17,534 nucleotides of DNA from Curvibacter sp. (GTDB lineage Bacteria > Pseudomonadota > Gammaproteobacteria > Burkholderiales > Burkholderiaceae_C): the NCBI GenBank assembly GCA_003500955.1, contig DNQP01000105.1, forward strand, positions 1,356 through 18,889. Direction: 5' to 3'. The notes below the pieces were generated by a model. The model made no database searches and was not told where the DNA came from. It worked only from the letters and a program-made list of their open reading frames with translations. Shown one piece after another: positions 1 through 7,462 of this stretch; position 1 is the stretch's first letter, and each line of letters begins with the position of its first letter. Both the position numbers and the translations under genes were made by a program.

Positions 1-1
1 C

Positions 2-256
2 GGCTCGGCGGTCGCAGCACAGGATCGCCAGGCCCAGGTCTGGGCGGCTTCCTGTGCTGCCTGCCACGGCACCCATGGCAAGAGCAACAGCGCCATCCCC
101 TCGATTGCGGGGCAGGACAAGCAGGCCCTGCTGGCCAAGCTCAAGGCTTACAAGAGTGAACAGCTCAGCGCCACCGTCATGCACCAGCACGCCAAAGGCT
201 ACAGCGACGCCGAACTCGAGCGTCTGGCCGATTTCTTCTCCCGTCAAAGCCGCTGA
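2..256 (+). CDS. c-type cytochrome, 3' end (FccA/SoxE-like partner of the sulfide dehydrogenase)
   Basis: The gene is cut by the left edge of the window; only the last 84 codons are present. They contain one CAACH haem-binding motif (bases 53-67) preceded by a segment that looks like the end of a signal peptide (GSAVAAQ). A helical tail follows, with the pattern Y-x-D-x-E-L-x-x-L-A-D-F-F typical of small class I cytochromes of the c4/c553 type. In family terms it would be a periplasmic electron acceptor. It lies 12 bases upstream of the FccB-like flavoprotein gene, which suggests it is the cytochrome subunit of flavocytochrome c and takes electrons from the flavin. Only one haem is visible. 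The Allochromatium subunit is dihaem, so this is either a monohaem version or the second domain of a dihaem protein whose first domain lies outside the window. The reading frame and haem motif are certain; the pairing with FccB is inferred from context. Confidence 0.85.
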   Translation, partial: GSAVAAQDRQAQVWAASCAACHGTHGKSNSAIPSIAGQDKQALLAKLKAYKSEQLSATVMHQHAKGYSDAELERLADFFSRQSR

Positions 257-268
257 GCGAGACCCACC

Positions 269-1543
269 ATGCACAAGATGGATCGACGAAATTTCCTTGG
301 AGCTGGCGCTGCGCTGGCCGCCACCTCCCTCACGGCCTGCGCGAGTTTCGAGCGCAAGCCCATTGCCCGCGTGGTCGTCATCGGCGGCGGCTTCGGCGGC
401 GCGACCGCGGCCAAGTACATCCGCCTGTGGGCGCCCGAGATCGAGGTGGTGCTCGTGGAGCGCGAGGCCGCATTTGTCTCCTGCCCGCTGAGCAACCTGG
501 TGCTGGCCGGTACCGAGAAGATCGAGAACCTGACCACGGGCTACGACGCCCTGCAGCGCAAGTATGGCGTGAAGGTCGTGCGCGACGAGGCCCTGGCCAT
601 CGACGCCGAGAAGCGCACCGTGCGCCTGGCGCGCGGCGACACGCTGGCTTACGACCGCCTCATCGTTTCGCCCGGCGTGGACTTCCAGTACGACCAGACC
701 CCGGGTCTGGAAAGCGCCGAGGCCCAGGCCCGCGTGCTGCACGCCTGGAAGGCCGGTCCGCAGACCGTGGCCCTGCGCCGCCAGCTCGAGGCCTTGCCCG
801 ACGGCGGCGTCTACGCTCTGCACATCCCCAAGGCCCCGTACCGCTGCCCGCCCGGTCCCTATGAGCGCGCGGCCCAGGTGGCCTACTATTTCAAGCAGCA
901 CAAGCCGCGCTCCAAGGTGCTGGTGCTCGACGCCAATCCGGACATCGTCTCCAAGAAGGGACTCTTCCTCAAGGCCTGGAACGAGCGCTACCCGGGCCTG
1001 GTCGACTACCGACCCAACAGCGAGCTGGTGCGCGTGGACGCTGCGAACAACACCATCGAGACCTCCTTCGAGACGCACAAGGTCGGCGTGCTCAACGTGG
1101 TGCCGCCGCAGCAGGCCGGCCGCATTGCGCAGAGCGCGAAGCTGATCACCGCCAACAACAAGTGGTGCGGGGTGAACTTCCAGACCTTCGAGTCCATCGT
1201 GGCCCCGGGCATCCACGTGCTGGGCGACGCCACGCTGTCCGCGCCGGGCATGCCCAAGTCGGGTTTCATGGCCAACAACCATGCCAAGGTCGCGGCCGAC
1301 GCGGTGATCGCGCTGATCAAGGGCGAGGCGGTGAACCCGCAGCCCATCATCGCCAACACCTGCTACAGCTTCGTCTCCGACACCGACGTGGTCCACGTGG
1401 CCTCGGTCCACAAGTGGAACGCCGAGCAGAAGACGCTGGTGGCGGTGCAGGGCGCGGGCGGCCTGTCGGCCCAGGCCAATGCGCTCGAAGGCGAGTACGC
1501 GCGTTCCTGGGCGCGCAACATCTGGGCCGACGCGCTGCTGTGA
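269..1543 (+). CDS. fccB: flavocytochrome c sulfide dehydrogenase, flavoprotein subunit (FccB/SoxF-like)
   Basis: A 424-residue FAD-dependent sulfide:cytochrome c oxidoreductase subunit, expected to oxidise sulfide to sulfur or polysulfide in the periplasm and pass electrons to the cytochrome encoded just upstream. The N-terminus has a twin-arginine motif (DRRNFLG, residues 5-11) followed by a hydrophobic stretch. A dinucleotide-binding motif VVIGGGFGG lies at 36-44 and a second FAD motif, IHVLGDA, at 315-321. Cys72 (SCPLSN) matches the position of the cysteine that covalently holds FAD in Allochromatium FccB. Cys193 (YRCPPGPYERA) and Cys365 (NTCYS) match its redox-active disulfide pair. Cys300 (WCGVNFQTFES) is also in a family-conserved stretch. 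Oddities: LTAC at 21-24 resembles a lipobox inside the Tat signal, so the protein could be a lipoprotein. The usual PxYGISVA stretch after NTCYS is replaced by SDTDVVHVA. Met4 is an alternative start, but Met1 keeps the same Tat signal. Family assignment is firm; the substrate (sulfide) is inferred. Confidence 0.9.
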   Translation: MHKMDRRNFLGAGAALAATSLTACASFERKPIARVVVIGGGFGGATAAKYIRLWAPEIEVVLVEREAAFVSCPLSNLVLAGTEKIENLTTGYDALQRKYGVKVVRDEALAIDAEKRTVRLARGDTLAYDRLIVSPGVDFQYDQTPGLESAEAQARVLHAWKAGPQTVALRRQLEALPDGGVYALHIPKAPYRCPPGPYERAAQVAYYFKQHKPRSKVLVLDANPDIVSKKGLFLKAWNERYPGLVDYRPNSELVRVDAANNTIETSFETHKVGVLNVVPPQQAGRIAQSAKLITANNKWCGVNFQTFESIVAPGIHVLGDATLSAPGMPKSGFMANNHAKVAADAVIALIKGEAVNPQPIIANTCYSFVSDTDVVHVASVHKWNAEQKTLVAVQGAGGLSAQANALEGEYARSWARNIWADALL

Positions 1544-1570
1544 GCGCCTGTGTTCTACAGATGTTTCCCG

Positions 1571-1623
1571 CATAAGCAATCAAAAACGTATTCGTTCCCT
1601 TACGGGCCCGTCTTGCCTAGAGT
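1571..1623 (+). promoter_or_regulatory. sulfonate operon promoter with CysB-like activator box
   Basis: CATAAGCAA-N9-TATTCGTTCCC (1571-1599) recurs with identical spacing before the tauD-like gene and in weaker form before the sulfate operon. A -35-like TTCCCT (1595-1600) overlaps its right end, and a -10-like TAGAGT (1618-1623) follows after 17 bases. The start codon lies 28 bases downstream. The poor -35 overlapped by a conserved box fits an activator-dependent promoter. CysB or a Cbl/SsuR-like LysR protein is the likely activator, by inference from the genes controlled. A 10-base palindrome, ACGGGCCCGT, sits in the spacer (1602-1611). Confidence 0.65.
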
Positions 1624-1651
1624 GAGCGGGCCTGATTCTTTAGGAGGAAAA

Positions 1652-2629
1652 ATGACATTCGGCAAACAGATGAAACAGTGGGTCGTCGGTCTAGGCATCG
1701 CCTCGGGTCTGATCCTGAGCGGTGCTGCGCAGGCCGCCGAAGAGGTGCGTGTCGACTACGCTTATTACTCGCCCAGCAGCCTGGTGCTCAAGCGCTTCGG
1801 CTGGTTGGAGGAGGCGTTCAAGCCGCAGGGTATCGAGGTCAAGTGGGTCTTGAGCGCGGGCAGCAACCGCGCGCTCGAATATCTCAATGCCGGCAGCGTG
1901 GACTTCGGCAGCACGGCCGGTCTGGCCGCTCTGCTGTCCAAGGCCAACGGCAACCCGATCAAGGCGGTCTACATCTACTCGCGTCCCGAGTGGACGGCCC
2001 TGGTCGTGGGCAAGGACTCGAGGACCCGGACGATCCAGGAACTCAAGGGCAAGAAGGTCGCGGCCACCAAGGGGACCGATCCCTACCTCTTCCTGCTGCG
2101 CAGCCTGCAGACCGTGGGCCTGAAAAAGACCGATGTGGACATCGTCCACCTGCAGCACGCCGACGGCCGCGCCGCGCTGGAGCAGGGCCGGGTGGACGCC
2201 TGGGCCGGTCTGGATCCGCACATGGCATCGAGCCAGCTCGAAGCCGGCTCCAGGCTGATCCACCGCAACATCGCCTTCAACACCTATGGCTTCCTCAACG
2301 TCAGTGAAGCCTATGCCAGGAAGAACCCGCAGCACGTGCAGACCGTGATCAAGGCCTACGAGCGTGCACGCAAGTGGATCCTGGCCAATCCGGCCGAAGC
2401 CGCGAAGATCCAGGCCGAAGAAGCCAAGATCTCGCTGGAGGTCGCCAAGCTGCAGCTGGGTGAGCGCACCGATTTCTCCAACCCCGTGATCGGCAAGGAA
2501 CATGTGGATGCGCTACGTGCAGCCGCGCCCATCCTGCTCGACGAAGCCCTGGTCAAGCCCGGCACCGACCTGAACAAGGTCATCGACGAGCTGATCGACC
2601 CGCGCTACGTGCACGCCGTGCTGCATTGA
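1652..2629 (+). CDS. ssuA: sulfonate-type ABC transporter, periplasmic binding protein (SsuA-like)
   Basis: A 325-residue type 2 periplasmic solute-binding protein of the SsuA/nitrate/taurine family, delivering an alkanesulfonate or related organosulfur compound to the permease encoded next. A Sec signal peptide is clear: MTFGKQMKQW, a hydrophobic core, then AQA cleavage after residue 28. The mature protein begins with the family pattern VRVDYAYYSPSSLVLKRFGWLEEAFK and has the typical segments LNAGSVDFGSTAGLAALLSKANG and ELKGKKVAATKGTDPYLFLL. The start was chosen at 1652 because a strong ribosome-binding site, AGGAGG (1642-1647), stands just before it and the signal peptide begins there; the frame stays open upstream but lacks such support. 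It is the first gene of an operon with the permease (10 bases downstream), ATPase and monooxygenase, and lies behind the CysB-like box. The exact ligand cannot be read from the sequence. Confidence 0.9.
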   Translation: MTFGKQMKQWVVGLGIASGLILSGAAQAAEEVRVDYAYYSPSSLVLKRFGWLEEAFKPQGIEVKWVLSAGSNRALEYLNAGSVDFGSTAGLAALLSKANGNPIKAVYIYSRPEWTALVVGKDSRTRTIQELKGKKVAATKGTDPYLFLLRSLQTVGLKKTDVDIVHLQHADGRAALEQGRVDAWAGLDPHMASSQLEAGSRLIHRNIAFNTYGFLNVSEAYARKNPQHVQTVIKAYERARKWILANPAEAAKIQAEEAKISLEVAKLQLGERTDFSNPVIGKEHVDALRAAAPILLDEALVKPGTDLNKVIDELIDPRYVHAVLH

Positions 2630-2639
2630 GGGGGACGAG

Positions 2640-3503
2640 ATGAGTGAAGCCATCGCTCTGACACCCCCGGTGGCCGCGCCGGCACCGTCGGCTGCGTCTG
2701 TGCAGCCCACCGTGCGCCGCAGTGGCCCGGGTCTGGCCTGGCTGCGTGGCCTGGTGCTGCCTGTGCTGGTCTTCGGTTTCATCGAAGTCGCCGCCTGGCA
2801 GCAGTGGGTCCAGGCCCGCCTGCTGCCACCGCCCAGCGAGATCGCGAGGACGCTCTGGCAGCTCGCGGGTGACGGGTTGGCGGCGCACATCGGCGTGAGC
2901 TCGGCGCGTGTGGCCTCGGGCTTCCTGATCGGCGCGGTGCTGGGCCTGCTGGCGGCGGTGCTCGTGGGCCTGAACCGGCAGGTCGAAGCCTATGTGGACC
3001 CGAGCTTCCAGGCCTTGCGCAATGTGCCCAGCCTGGCCTGGGTGCCCTTGCTGCTGCTCTGGTTCGGCATCGACGAGACACCCAAGATCACCATGATCGC
3101 GCTCGGCGCCTTCTTCCCGGTCTACCTCAACGTGGTCTCGGGCCTGCGCAATGTGGACCGCAAGCTCATCGAGGTGGGCGAGATCCATGGCCTGGGGTCC
3201 TGGGCGCTGGCGCGGCGCATCCTGCTGCCGGCCTCGCTGCCCTCGGTCTTCACCGGTCTGCGCACGGCGCTGGGCCTGGCCTGGATGTTCCTGGTCGCAG
3301 CCGAGTTGATCGCCGCAGCGCGCGGCCTGGGTTATCTGCTGTCCGACGGGCGCGAGACCAGCCGCCCCGACGTGGTCATCGCCGCCATCTTCCTCATCGC
3401 CCTGCTGGGCAAGCTCAGCGACAGCCTGCTGCATGCCATCGAGGTCCGCAGCCTGCGCTGGCGCGACACGCTGGACAACCACACCGTTCAAGGAAAAGCA
3501 TGA
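2640..3503 (+). CDS. ssuC: sulfonate-type ABC transporter permease (SsuC-like)
   Basis: A 287-residue inner-membrane permease of the SsuC/TauC/NrtB family (binding-protein-dependent inner-membrane component). After a hydrophilic, proline- and alanine-rich N-terminal tail (about 30 residues) come hydrophobic segments near 35-52, 90-110, 130-142, 147-168, 207-228 and 244-262. The cytoplasmic EAA loop that contacts the ATPase is recognisable at about 178-200 (EVGEIHGLG...RRILLPASLP). RNVPSLAWVPLLLLWFGI is a hallmark of this subfamily. GGGGGACGAG precedes the ATG and serves as a ribosome-binding site. The stop codon overlaps the start of the ATPase gene (ATGA), so the two are translationally coupled. 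Its role as the channel for the SsuA-like binding protein follows from gene order. Confidence 0.9.
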   Translation: MSEAIALTPPVAAPAPSAASVQPTVRRSGPGLAWLRGLVLPVLVFGFIEVAAWQQWVQARLLPPPSEIARTLWQLAGDGLAAHIGVSSARVASGFLIGAVLGLLAAVLVGLNRQVEAYVDPSFQALRNVPSLAWVPLLLLWFGIDETPKITMIALGAFFPVYLNVVSGLRNVDRKLIEVGEIHGLGSWALARRILLPASLPSVFTGLRTALGLAWMFLVAAELIAAARGLGYLLSDGRETSRPDVVIAAIFLIALLGKLSDSLLHAIEVRSLRWRDTLDNHTVQGKA

Positions 3504-4231
3504 GTCAGCTGCACATCCAGGTCGCGCACAAACGCTACGGCGCGCGCACCGTGCTGGAGGGTGTCAACCTGCGCGTCGAGCGCGGCGAGATCGTGAGCCT
3601 GATCGGCGCCAGCGGTTGCGGCAAGAGCACGCTGCTGCGCATCGTCTCGGGTCTGGACCGCGACTACCAGGGTGTGGTCCAGCTCGACGGCCGCAAGCTC
3701 GACGGCGTGACGCGCGAAATCGGCTTCATCTTCCAGGAGCCGCGCCTGCTGCCCTGGCTCCATGTGGCCGACAACATTGCCTTCGATATTGCGCATACTG
3801 GCTACAACCTGACACGGGTGCAGGAGTTGCTGGAGGAGGTGGATCTTGCGGGTTACGAACAGGCCCTGCCCAAGCAGCTCTCGGGCGGCCAGGCTCAGCG
3901 CGTGGCCATTGCGCGCGGCCTGTACTCGCGCCCCAAGGTCTTGCTGCTTGACGAACCTTTTAGCGCCGTGGACGCCTTCACCCGTATCCGCCTGCAGAAC
4001 CTGCTGGCGCGCATCGCGCGTGACCACGGCATCACCGTGCTGCTGGTCACACACGATGTGGACGAGGCTGTTTTCCTCAGCGACCGCGTGCTGGTCATCG
4101 GGGGTACGCCGGGCACCGTGCTCTCGGACCTGGAGATTGTGCTGCCGCATCCGCGCGAGCACGAATCGGCCGATCTGCTGCAGCAACGCGGCATCGTCTT
4201 CGAAGCCTTACACACGGCCCACGTGCTCTGA
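3500..4231 (+). CDS. ssuB: sulfonate-type ABC transporter ATP-binding protein (SsuB-like)
   Basis: A 243-residue ABC ATPase that powers the SsuAC-like importer from the cytoplasmic side. All nucleotide-binding motifs are intact: Walker A GASGCGKST (36-44), Q-loop Gln79 (FIFQEPRLLPWLHV), signature LSGGQ (127-131), Walker B VLLLDE (147-152) and switch His185 (LLVTHDVDEA). QEPRLLPW is the usual Q-loop sequence of the SsuB/TauB subfamily. The start overlaps the permease stop by four bases. Length matches single-domain SsuB proteins. The monooxygenase gene begins 9 bases after the stop, so transport and cleavage are probably co-expressed. Confidence 0.93.
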   Translation: MSQLHIQVAHKRYGARTVLEGVNLRVERGEIVSLIGASGCGKSTLLRIVSGLDRDYQGVVQLDGRKLDGVTREIGFIFQEPRLLPWLHVADNIAFDIAHTGYNLTRVQELLEEVDLAGYEQALPKQLSGGQAQRVAIARGLYSRPKVLLLDEPFSAVDAFTRIRLQNLLARIARDHGITVLLVTHDVDEAVFLSDRVLVIGGTPGTVLSDLEIVLPHPREHESADLLQQRGIVFEALHTAHVL

Positions 4232-4240
4232 GGCCAGGCC

Positions 4241-5404
4241 ATGGACCTGAAGCCTACCCTGGACGAACAACTGGCCCTGCTGTGCGCCAGCCTGGCCGCC
4301 ACGGCCGTCGAACGCGACCGCCATGGGGGTCACGCCGCTGCCGAACGTGCGCTGCTGCGCGACAGCGGCCTGCTCGCACTGGCCGTGCCGGCGTGCTTCG
4401 GCGGGCAGGGCGCCGATTGGCCCACGGTGCTGCGTGCCGTGCGCCGCATCGCCGCGGTGGACAGTGCCTTGGCCCATCTCTTCGCCTTCCAGCACCTGCA
4501 GGTGGCGAGCATCACCTTCTTCGGCAGCGAGGAACAACAGGCCGATCTCCTCACGCGCACGGTGCAGGAACGCTGGTTCTGGGGCAATGCCCTGAACCCA
4601 GCCGACCGTCGCACCACGGCGGCCGAGTTCGACGAGGGCCTGGTGCTCAATGGCGTCAAGAGCTTCTGCTCGGGTGCGGTCGGGGCCGACGTATTGCTGG
4701 TCTCGGCCTATCTGGAGTGCGGGCGTTTCATCGTCGCTGCCATTCCCGCCCACCGTGAAGGTGTGCAGATCGAGGGGGACTGGAATGCCATCGGCCAGCG
4801 CCAGACCGACAGCGGCAACGTGATCTTCACCGACGTGCTGGTCGAACCGCACGAGCTCTTGCAACCCGGCCCGGGCAGCAGTCCCTGGGCCACGCTGCGC
4901 TCCTGCCTGGCACAGTCCATCCTCGTCAACATCTACCTGGGCATTGCCGAAGGCGCGGACCAGTCGGCGCGCGAACACACGACGCGCTGGCGCCGGCCCT
5001 GGATCAGCTCCGGGGTGGAGCAGGCCACGCAGGACCCGTATCTGCTGCAGCACTTCGGCGAGTTCTGGGTGCAGCTGCAGGCTGCAAGGGCCTTGGCCGA
5101 CGAGGCGGCTGTGAAGCTCGAAGCCGCATGGCAGCGCGGCCCACAGCTCATGGCCGAGGAACGTGGCGCCGTCTCGGTGGCCGTGGCCACGGCCAAGGTG
5201 CTGGCGCACCGCGCCAGCCTGGACATCAGCAGCCGCTTGTTTGACGTGGCGGGCACCTCGGCCCTGCACGCGCCGCTGGGTCTGGACCGCTACTGGCGCA
5301 ACGCCCGCACGCACACCCTGCACGACCCGCTGGACTACAAGCTGCGCGATCTGGGCCAGTGGGCGCTGAACGGGGTGGTGCCGGCATCGGGCTCCTACAG
5401 CTGA
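4241..5404 (+). CDS. acyl-CoA-dehydrogenase-fold flavin monooxygenase (DszC/SfnB-like)
   Basis: A 387-residue member of the acyl-CoA dehydrogenase superfamily, in the branch that uses reduced flavin and oxygen instead of oxidising acyl-CoA. The N-terminal helical domain (1-115) contains LLRDSGLLALAVPACFGGQGADW. The middle beta domain has LNGVKSFCSGAVGADVLLVSA (137 onward) and TDSGNVIFTDVLVEPHEL. The C-terminal helical domain ends with RNARTHTLHDPLDYK (353-367). The NARTHTLHDP segment with its histidine (His361) is a mark of DszC/SfnB-type monooxygenases. The catalytic glutamate position of ordinary acyl-CoA dehydrogenases was not identified. As the last gene of the operon it occupies the place usually held by the LLM-type sulfonate monooxygenase SsuD, so it may oxidise the imported organosulfur compound, a sulfone or sulfonate for example. 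No flavin reductase gene is present in the window. Family is clear; substrate and reaction are inferred. Confidence 0.82.
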   Translation: MDLKPTLDEQLALLCASLAATAVERDRHGGHAAAERALLRDSGLLALAVPACFGGQGADWPTVLRAVRRIAAVDSALAHLFAFQHLQVASITFFGSEEQQADLLTRTVQERWFWGNALNPADRRTTAAEFDEGLVLNGVKSFCSGAVGADVLLVSAYLECGRFIVAAIPAHREGVQIEGDWNAIGQRQTDSGNVIFTDVLVEPHELLQPGPGSSPWATLRSCLAQSILVNIYLGIAEGADQSAREHTTRWRRPWISSGVEQATQDPYLLQHFGEFWVQLQAARALADEAAVKLEAAWQRGPQLMAEERGAVSVAVATAKVLAHRASLDISSRLFDVAGTSALHAPLGLDRYWRNARTHTLHDPLDYKLRDLGQWALNGVVPASGSYS

Positions 5405-5435
5405 ACCGGCTTGCGACGGCCAAGGATGTTTTGGT

Positions 5436-5488
5436 CATAAGCAACCCACGATTTATTCGTTCCCAATCTGATTCAGCCTACGTACAGT
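5436..5488 (+). promoter_or_regulatory. tauD-like operon promoter with CysB-like activator box
   Basis: CATAAGCAA-N9-TATTCGTTCCC occurs at 5436-5464 with both conserved halves identical to those at 1571-1599. The overlapping -35-like TTCCCA is at 5460-5465 and, after the same 17-base spacer, the -10-like TACAGT is at 5483-5488. The exact conservation of box, spacing and hexamer positions between two otherwise unrelated upstream regions is the main support. The predicted start of transcription is near 5495. Confidence 0.68.
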
Positions 5489-5521
5489 CGTTTTCATTCC
5501 TGATGCACGAATGAAAACGAC
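5487..5521. promoter_or_regulatory. perfect 13-bp inverted repeat over the tauD-like transcription start (candidate operator)
   Basis: GTCGTTTTCATTC (5487-5499) and GAATGAAAACGAC (5509-5521) are exact reverse complements separated by 9 bases. The left arm overlaps the end of the predicted -10 box, and the right arm ends at the base before the ATG at 5522. Because the predicted transcription start falls inside the left arm, a protein-binding operator is more likely than a full RNA hairpin. It also occupies the place of the ribosome-binding site, and no good Shine-Dalgarno is visible. The bound regulator is unknown. Confidence 0.6.
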
Positions 5522-6418
5522 ATGAGCCTTACTGCTACCCTGGACCGCCCCGCCGCAGCACTCGCCCAGAACTTCGAGATTCGTCCGCTGCCCGGCCCCC
5601 TGGGCGCCGAAGTCATCGGCCTGGACCTGGGCCAGCCGGTGTCCGACACCGATTTCCGTCGCATCCACCGCGCCCATCTGGACCACCACGTGCTGGTCTT
5701 CCGCGAGCAGCGCATCACGCCCGCGCAGCAGGTGGCCTTCAGCCGCCGCTTCGGCCCGCTGCAGATCCATGTGCTGAGCCAGTTTGCGCTGGCCGGTCAC
5801 CCGGAGGTGCTGATCGTCTCCAACATCAAGGAAAACGGCCAGCCCATCGGCCTCGGTGACGCCGGCCATTACTGGCATTCGGACCTCTCCTATGTGGAGA
5901 AGCCCAGCCTGGGTTCCTTCCTGCACGCGCAGGAACTGCCCGCTGAAGGCGGCGACACCTTGTTCGCCAATCAGCACGCGGCCTACGAGGCGCTGCCTGA
6001 CAGCCTGAAGCAGCGCATCGCCACGCTACGTGCCGAGCACAGCTATCTGGCCAAGTACGAGGAACTGCGTGCACGCAATCCCTGGCGGCCCAAGCTCACG
6101 CCCGAGCAGATTGCCAAGGTGCAGCCCAAGGTGCACCCCATCGTGCGCACGCACCCCGAGACCGGTCGTAAGGCGCTGTTCGTCAGCGAACATTTCACGA
6201 CCCGCATCGTCGACCTGCCCGAAGACGAAAGCCGCGCGCTGCTGGATGAGCTGTTCGCGCACAGCGTGCGCCCCGAGTTCGTCTACCGCCAGGTCTGGCA
6301 GCCGCACGACATGGTGTTCTGGGACAACCGCTCCGTCATGCACCTGGCCGCGGGTACACCCGACGAACTGCGCCGCAAGCTCTACCGCACCACGATCGAA
6401 GGCGACGTTCCGTTCTGA
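5522..6418 (+). CDS. tauD: TauD/TfdA-family 2-oxoglutarate-dependent dioxygenase
   Basis: A 298-residue Fe(II)/2-oxoglutarate dioxygenase; family members hydroxylate taurine, alkyl sulfates, sulfonates or aryloxyacetates so that sulfite, sulfate or a phenol leaves. The iron-binding facial triad is present: His119 and Asp121 in HYWHSDLSY, and distal His274 in WDNRSVMHLA. Arg289 in RRKLYRTTIEGD is in place to bind 2-oxoglutarate. The family stretch VHPIVRTHPETGRKALFVSEHFTTRI (205-229) is well conserved, and length is normal. It is the first gene of an operon with an ABC importer, in the order D-A-B-C instead of the A-B-C-D of E. coli. The adjacent importer and CysB-like box favour a sulfur substrate, but taurine itself cannot be proved. 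An AtsK-like alkylsulfatase activity is an alternative. Confidence 0.85.
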   Translation: MSLTATLDRPAAALAQNFEIRPLPGPLGAEVIGLDLGQPVSDTDFRRIHRAHLDHHVLVFREQRITPAQQVAFSRRFGPLQIHVLSQFALAGHPEVLIVSNIKENGQPIGLGDAGHYWHSDLSYVEKPSLGSFLHAQELPAEGGDTLFANQHAAYEALPDSLKQRIATLRAEHSYLAKYEELRARNPWRPKLTPEQIAKVQPKVHPIVRTHPETGRKALFVSEHFTTRIVDLPEDESRALLDELFAHSVRPEFVYRQVWQPHDMVFWDNRSVMHLAAGTPDELRRKLYRTTIEGDVPF

Positions 6419-6451
6419 TTTCCTTTTTCCCTGCTTGATACGAAAGACACG

Positions 6452-7462
6452 ATGAAATCCCTGTTCCGCAAATCCATCACCGTTTTGGCTGGCCTCGGTC
6501 TGCTGGCGTCCGTCTCCCTGGTCCATGCCGAGGGCAAGATCCGGGTGGCCCAGCAGTTCGGCATCGCCTACCTCATCCTCGACGTGGTGCAGGACCAGAA
6601 GCTGGTTGAAAAACACGGCAAGGCCCAGGGCCTGGACATCCAGGTCGAGTGGGCCCAGATCTCGGGTGCCACCGCCATGAACGAGGCCCTGCTGGCCGGT
6701 TCGCTGGACGTGGTCTCGGCCGGCGTGCCGCCCATGCTCACGCTCTGGGACCGCACCAGGGGCAAGCAGAACGTCAAGGCCGTGGCGGCCCTGGGCGCGT
6801 TGCCCAACTACCTGCTCACGACCAACCCCAACATCAAGACGCTCCAGGACTTCAGCGACAAGGACCGCATCGCCGTGCCGGCCGCGGGCACGGGCTTCCA
6901 GTCGCGCACGCTGCAGATCGAGACGGCCAAGCTCTTTGGCATTTCGCAGGCCAAGAAGTACGACGCCATCTCCGTCAGCCTGCCGCATCCGGACGCCACG
7001 GCCGCGCTGATCGCCGGCGGCACCGAGATCAACTCGCATTTCTCCAGCGCGCCTTTCTACTACCAGGCCCTGGCCGGCAACCCCAAGGTGCGCAAGGTGC
7101 TGAGCAGCTACGACATCCTGGGCGGCCCGGCCACCTTCAACGTGCTCTACACCACGCAGAAGTTCCACGACGAGAACCCCAAGACCTACAAGGCCTTCTA
7201 CGCTGCGCTGCGCGAGGCGGCCGAGTTCATCCGCAAGGACAAGGCCAAGGCGGCCGAGATCTTCATCCGGGTTCAGAAGTCCAAGCTGGACCCGGCCCTG
7301 GTGCGCAAGATCATTGAAGACCCCGAGAACGACTTCACGGCCAACCCGCAGAACACCTACATGTATGCCGACAAGCTGCACGGCATCGAGGTGCTGAAGA
7401 ACAAGGCCGGCTCGTGGAAGGACTACTTCTTCGAGGAAGCCCATGCGCATCCGGGCAGCTGA
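6452..7462 (+). CDS. TauA/NMT1-like ABC transporter periplasmic binding protein
   Basis: A 336-residue periplasmic binding protein of the SsuA/TauA/NMT1-THI5 superfamily. A Sec signal peptide is evident (MKSLFRKSIT, hydrophobic core, VHA cleavage after residue 26). The mature part has IRVAQQFGIAYLILDVVQDQKLVEK, the ligand-cleft segment MNEALLAGSLDVVSAGVPPML, and the second-lobe motif IAVPAAGTGFQSRTLQIETAKLFG. It is clearly different in sequence from the binding protein at 1652-2629, so the two importers probably take different ligands. It lies 33 bases after the dioxygenase gene and overlaps the downstream ATPase start by 20 bases. A taurine-like or other sulfonated ligand is inferred from the neighbours; pyrimidine- or nitrate-type ligands occur in the same superfamily. 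Confidence 0.85.
   Translation: MKSLFRKSITVLAGLGLLASVSLVHAEGKIRVAQQFGIAYLILDVVQDQKLVEKHGKAQGLDIQVEWAQISGATAMNEALLAGSLDVVSAGVPPMLTLWDRTRGKQNVKAVAALGALPNYLLTTNPNIKTLQDFSDKDRIAVPAAGTGFQSRTLQIETAKLFGISQAKKYDAISVSLPHPDATAALIAGGTEINSHFSSAPFYYQALAGNPKVRKVLSSYDILGGPATFNVLYTTQKFHDENPKTYKAFYAALREAAEFIRKDKAKAAEIFIRVQKSKLDPALVRKIIEDPENDFTANPQNTYMYADKLHGIEVLKNKAGSWKDYFFEEAHAHPGS

Noticed and set aside
1602..1611. Palindrome ACGGGCCCGT in the sulfonate promoter spacer as a separate operator
   Set aside because: It is short, GC-rich and not present in the other two promoters with the same activator box; kept only as a remark in the promoter entry.
1550..1651. In-frame upstream extension of the SsuA-like gene (34 codons)
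   Set aside because: It would translate through the promoter box and lacks a ribosome-binding site; AGGAGG and a clean signal peptide fix the start at 1652.
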